Positions 4,756-7,491 of a DNA stretch of 7,491 nucleotides are shown one piece after another (position 1 is the stretch's first letter; every line of letters begins with the position of its first letter). The notes beneath the pieces are model-generated. The model was not told where the DNA came from, searched no databases, and was given only the letters and a program-made list of their open reading frames with translations. Both the position numbers and the translations under genes were made by a program. The DNA is from Deltaproteobacteria bacterium (GTDB lineage Bacteria; Desulfobacterota; Syntrophia; Syntrophales; UBA2210). The stretch spans positions 1 to 7,491 of the forward strand of contig JAUVXT010000120.1 of assembly GCA_030603465.1 (NCBI GenBank), read 5' to 3'.

Positions 4756-5988
4756 ATCAAGACATTATTCACGGGTAAAATATTCTACGGATGGTGGGTT
4801 GTATTCGCATGCTTTATGATAAGTTTATACGTGGGCAGCGTCGTCATGTTTGGATTCACTGCCTTTTTCGAACCCCTCATACAAGAATTTGGATGGAGTT
4901 ATACCCAGGTATCCTTTGCAGCCAGTCTCCGTGGAATGGAAATGGGCATCTTTGCCCCCTTGATAGGATTATTTGTTGATCGACTGGGGCAGAGAAAACT
5001 CCTCTTTGCTGGGGTCATTTCAACCGGTCTGGGACTGTTAATCCTCAGTTCAACTCAATCGCTCTGGACATTTTACGGCGCCTTTTTGCTCCTCGGTCTG
5101 GGTGCCGGGGGGTGTCTGAATGTAGTCACCATGACAGTTATAGCCAACTGGTTCCGCAAGAACCTTGGAAAAGCACTTGGTGTCATGTCATCCGGGATCG
5201 GTGCCAGTGGCTTGTTTATTCCTCTCATTGTTTTTCTTATCGATTCCTATGGCTGGAGGATGGCGCTCGTGATCCTCGGTGCGGGAATGTGGATAATGAG
5301 TTTCCCCCTGCTGCTCATCGTTCGTAATACCCCTGAAGAGTGCGGTCTATATCCCGATGGCGACGAGCCGAACAGCGACGGACCTGATCCTGCCGAAGAG
5401 AAGCAAAAAAGCAGTTTGACATTCAGGGAAATCATCAGGAAGAAATCCTTTTTAATTTTAAATATGATAGACTTGATACGCGTTGCTGCGGCCACCGCAG
5501 TCTTGGTGCATGTCATGCCCTATCTGAGTAACCTGGGAGTATCCAGAACAGCGGCCGGGCTGATCGCTGCCGCTATTCCGGTTACTAGCATTGCAGGAAG
5601 AGTGGGCCTGGGCTGGCTGGGAGATCTCTGGGATAAACGGTATGTGATGATTTTTGCATTATTATGTATGATTCTCGGGTTGCTTGTCTTTGCCTATCCC
5701 ACCAACAAGTGGATGATATTTCTTTTCCTTTTATTTTTCCCCTCGGGGTTTGGTTCAATTAATGTCCTTAGGGCATCATATCTGAGAGAATCCTTTGGAA
5801 AGGAAAATTTTGGTAAGTTGCTTGGCATAACTCTGGGTTCCGGCTCCGTGGGAGGCATTATCGGTCCCACGTCAGCGGGCTGGGCCTTCGATATTACGGG
5901 CAGTTATCACTTTGTCTGGCTGGGATATGTCGGAGTCTTGATTGTCGGAATTATCCTTATCCTCAATATGGATAAACACAGGGCCTGA
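4756..5988 (+). CDS. MFS transporter, oxalate/formate (OFA) - monocarboxylate type
   Basis: About 410 residues with the usual 12 membrane segments in two halves, in the inner membrane. The reading frame runs open from 4744. I place the start at ATC 4756, because the 20 codons before the first ATG (4816) encode KTLFTGKIFYGWWVVFACF, the conserved amphipathic lead and first helix of this family, and a perfect AGGAGG sits 7 bases upstream. Motif A follows helix 2 (GLFVDRLGQRKLL, about 71-83). The family phrase NTPEECGLYPDGD comes before an acidic central loop, and a second motif-A-like GWLGDLWDKR marks the C-terminal half. Relatives carry oxalate/formate or other monocarboxylates; the substrate here is unknown. 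A second transporter gene follows after 161 bases. Alternatively ATC is a mutated or miscalled ATG. Confidence 0.86.
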   Translation: MKTLFTGKIFYGWWVVFACFMISLYVGSVVMFGFTAFFEPLIQEFGWSYTQVSFAASLRGMEMGIFAPLIGLFVDRLGQRKLLFAGVISTGLGLLILSSTQSLWTFYGAFLLLGLGAGGCLNVVTMTVIANWFRKNLGKALGVMSSGIGASGLFIPLIVFLIDSYGWRMALVILGAGMWIMSFPLLLIVRNTPEECGLYPDGDEPNSDGPDPAEEKQKSSLTFREIIRKKSFLILNMIDLIRVAAATAVLVHVMPYLSNLGVSRTAAGLIAAAIPVTSIAGRVGLGWLGDLWDKRYVMIFALLCMILGLLVFAYPTNKWMIFLFLLFFPSGFGSINVLRASYLRESFGKENFGKLLGITLGSGSVGGIIGPTSAGWAFDITGSYHFVWLGYVGVLIVGIILILNMDKHRA

Positions 5989-6084
5989 CAGTCCCTCTCA
6001 ATCCTTGGCGCCCTATTTCAGATGTCCCTGAATGGTGATATGTGGACTTATCTCGGACTATTATTTATGATGGTTGAAAAAATA

Positions 6085-6115
6085 TTGACTTTGGATGAAA
6101 AAAATGCACTATGTG
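6085..6115 (+). promoter_or_regulatory. Weak promoter candidate before the DAACS symporter gene
   Basis: TTGACT (6085-6090) is followed after 19 bases by TATGTG (6110-6115) in an A-rich stretch. The -10 box and spacing are poor. The 161-base gap after the MFS gene has no obvious terminator, so the symporter could be transcribed from this site, from upstream, or both. Confidence 0.2.
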
Positions 6116-6149
6116 ATTTGAGTTGTTAAATCCATAAAAGGAGGCAGAA

Positions 6150-7394
6150 ATGGCAGCAGAAACAAGCAGTAAGAAAAAGTTGGGACTTCCCTTGAAAATC
6201 TTGATTGCTATGGTGCTTGGTGCAATCCTGGGATTTATATGGGGAGAAGGGGCAGCGAATATAAAATTTATCGGGGATATTTTTATTCGCCTGTTAAAGA
6301 TGTGTATCTATCCATTGATCTTCGTCAGTATTATTTCGGGCATAGCCCAAGTTGCCGACATATCACGATTGAAAAAAGTGGGCGGCTATTTTGTGGCCTA
6401 CTGGGCCATTGCATCTACCGCAGCAGCCAGTCTCGGGCTGATATGGGCATTTATAATTAAACCGGGTGTAGGGGTGAAACTGGGCGAAAAGGCAGTCCCG
6501 GATGTCAGCGTCGACCTTCTCGATTCTCTGGTAAAGTGGATTCCGAGTAATCCCTTTGAGGCCTTTGCCAGTGGTAATATCTTGCAGATTATTGTCTTTG
6601 CCATTATTACCGGTTTGATTCTGGCGCCATTTAAGGAGACCGAAAAAGGAAAGCTGATCTTTAATGTGATCGATGCCCTGAACGACCTCGTCATCAGGAT
6701 CGTCGGTTGGGTGATCAGCCTTGCTCCCTATGGAGTCTTTGCCTTGATCGCAAACATTACGGGGACGCTAGGTGTCACGGTAATCTATGGTCTGGGAAAG
6801 ATGCTTCTCGTTCAATATATTGCATATGCCACTATGATAGTCGTGATATATCCCCTCGTGCTCAAGTTTATAGCGAAAGTGAACCCGCTTCAACACTTCA
6901 AAAACATATATCCCGCGATGCTTCTCGCCTTCTCAACATGCTCATCCAGCGCGACGTTGCCGCTCACGATGAAAGTGACGAAGGAACGTGCCGGAGTGCC
7001 CGATGACATGGTCAACCTCATTGCACCGCCGGCGGCGACCATCAATATGCATGCCTGCGCCGCAGAGATGCCGATATATGCCGTTTTCGCCGCACAGATT
7101 TATGGCATAGACCTGCCCTTTACCAGCCTGCTCGTAATCATCTGTCTGGGCATTATCATGGCTGCGGGGGTTGCCGGTGTTCCCGGTGGCGGTATCATCA
7201 TGTCGGCTGTGCTCCTTCAAGTTATGGGCCTGCCCCTCGATATGGTTCCATGGATTGCCGGCATCTACTACCTCATCGATATGCCGAATACGATGCTCAA
7301 TGTTACCGGTGATACTGTTGGCATGGTGACTGTCGCGTCACTCATGGATGAACTTGACTTAAAGACATTTGACGGTGAAGTTCAAACAACATGA
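6150..7394 (+). CDS. DAACS/SDF-family cation symporter with altered substrate and sodium sites
   Basis: 414 residues, the normal length for the glutamate transporter (GltPh/GltP/DctA) fold, eight helices plus two re-entrant hairpins in the inner membrane. The ATG has AAGGAGG (6138-6144) five bases upstream. Family marks: TCSSSATLPLTM in hairpin 1 (263-274), ATINM in helix 7 (296-300), GVPGGGIIM in hairpin 2 (343-351), DMPNTMLNVTGD in helix 8 (377-388). Judged against GltPh, N310, D394, T398, N401 and D405 are kept (N299, D377, T381, N384, D388). D312 becomes H301, T314 becomes C303, D390 becomes Y373, and R397, which grips the side-chain carboxylate, becomes N380. I infer a substrate other than aspartate, glutamate or C4-dicarboxylate and changed cation coupling. 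It follows the MFS gene in the same orientation. The last eight codons lie inside the terminal palindrome but read normally. Confidence 0.9.
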   Translation: MAAETSSKKKLGLPLKILIAMVLGAILGFIWGEGAANIKFIGDIFIRLLKMCIYPLIFVSIISGIAQVADISRLKKVGGYFVAYWAIASTAAASLGLIWAFIIKPGVGVKLGEKAVPDVSVDLLDSLVKWIPSNPFEAFASGNILQIIVFAIITGLILAPFKETEKGKLIFNVIDALNDLVIRIVGWVISLAPYGVFALIANITGTLGVTVIYGLGKMLLVQYIAYATMIVVIYPLVLKFIAKVNPLQHFKNIYPAMLLAFSTCSSSATLPLTMKVTKERAGVPDDMVNLIAPPAATINMHACAAEMPIYAVFAAQIYGIDLPFTSLLVIICLGIIMAAGVAGVPGGGIIMSAVLLQVMGLPLDMVPWIAGIYYLIDMPNTMLNVTGDTVGMVTVASLMDELDLKTFDGEVQTT

Positions 7395-7491
7395 TCAGTA
7401 AAATCAAACCGATGCAGGTAGATCGGGCCATATGGCCCGATCTACCTGCATCGGTTTGATTTTACTGATCATGTTGTTTGAACTTCACCGT
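7372..7491. repeat. Perfect 120-bp palindrome at the window end
   Basis: Bases 7372-7431 and 7432-7491 are exact reverse complements with no loop; the centre is GGGCCAT|ATGGCCC. The left arm includes the last eight codons and stop of the symporter gene, and the right arm is their mirror image up to the final base. An even-length palindrome ending exactly at the contig edge is what an odd-k de Bruijn graph (k of 119 or 121) leaves at a hairpin. The inner part could be a true terminator stem, since the mirrored side contains TTTGATTTT after the stem, but 60-bp perfect arms reaching into coding sequence are not a normal terminator. Confidence 0.95.

Noticed and set aside
5247..5516. Minus-strand ORF inside the MFS gene, and similar overlapping frames inside the symporter gene
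   Set aside because: They are antisense shadows of strongly coding membrane-protein sequence and have no start signals or family resemblance.
7400..7470. Rho-independent terminator of the symporter gene
   Set aside because: The stem is part of a loop-free 120-bp perfect palindrome that includes coding sequence, so the mirrored half may not exist in the genome. A shorter true terminator inside it cannot be excluded.

Overview
The window looks like a fragment of a Desulfobacterota (deltaproteobacterial) genome, perhaps syntrophic or sulfate-reducing. This is inferred from the flavour of the proteins (QueG/RdhA-like iron-sulfur protein, TraB and YgbA homologues, an OFA-type MFS carrier), the mid-range GC and short hairpin repeats of a type common in that group. 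No 16S rRNA or tRNA is present, so the assignment is tentative. The sequence begins inside aspS and ends in a perfect 120-bp palindrome, so it is probably a whole short contig.

Left part, all on the minus strand and described in transcription order from the middle outward: a putative acyltransferase of GNAT/FemAB type (4426-3572) is driven by a clear sigma70 promoter (TTGCGC-17-TATAAT). It is followed after 28 bases by a TraB/GumN-family gene that is cut by one in-frame TGA (3003-3001). The downstream half (3000-2350) also carries a C-terminal cysteine-rich YgbA domain (nitrous-oxide-stimulated-promoter family). Next come a 343-base gap with a REP-like hairpin and a palindromic operator candidate, then a 392-aa iron-sulfur protein related to epoxyqueuosine reductase/reductive dehalogenase (2006-828). 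A second REP-like element, a decayed cfa (cyclopropane fatty acid synthase) remnant (686-340) and the 5' end of aspS (165-1) complete this side.

Right part, plus strand: after a 329-base divergent intergenic region come two secondary transporters. The first is an MFS carrier of the oxalate/formate-monocarboxylate type (4756-5988) whose only well-placed start is ATC, 7 bases after a perfect AGGAGG. The second is a DAACS/SDF-family symporter (6150-7394) in which several residues that bind sodium and the acidic substrate in the GltPh model are changed. Both probably import small organic or amino acids, but the substrates cannot be read from sequence.

The most interesting points are the TraB-YgbA domain fusion with its in-frame TGA, the remodelled DAACS transporter, the non-canonical ATC start, and the REP-like repeats on both sides of the iron-sulfur gene. 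No complete new multi-gene system (defence, CRISPR, phage) is evident. The terminal palindrome is more likely an assembly hairpin than biology.
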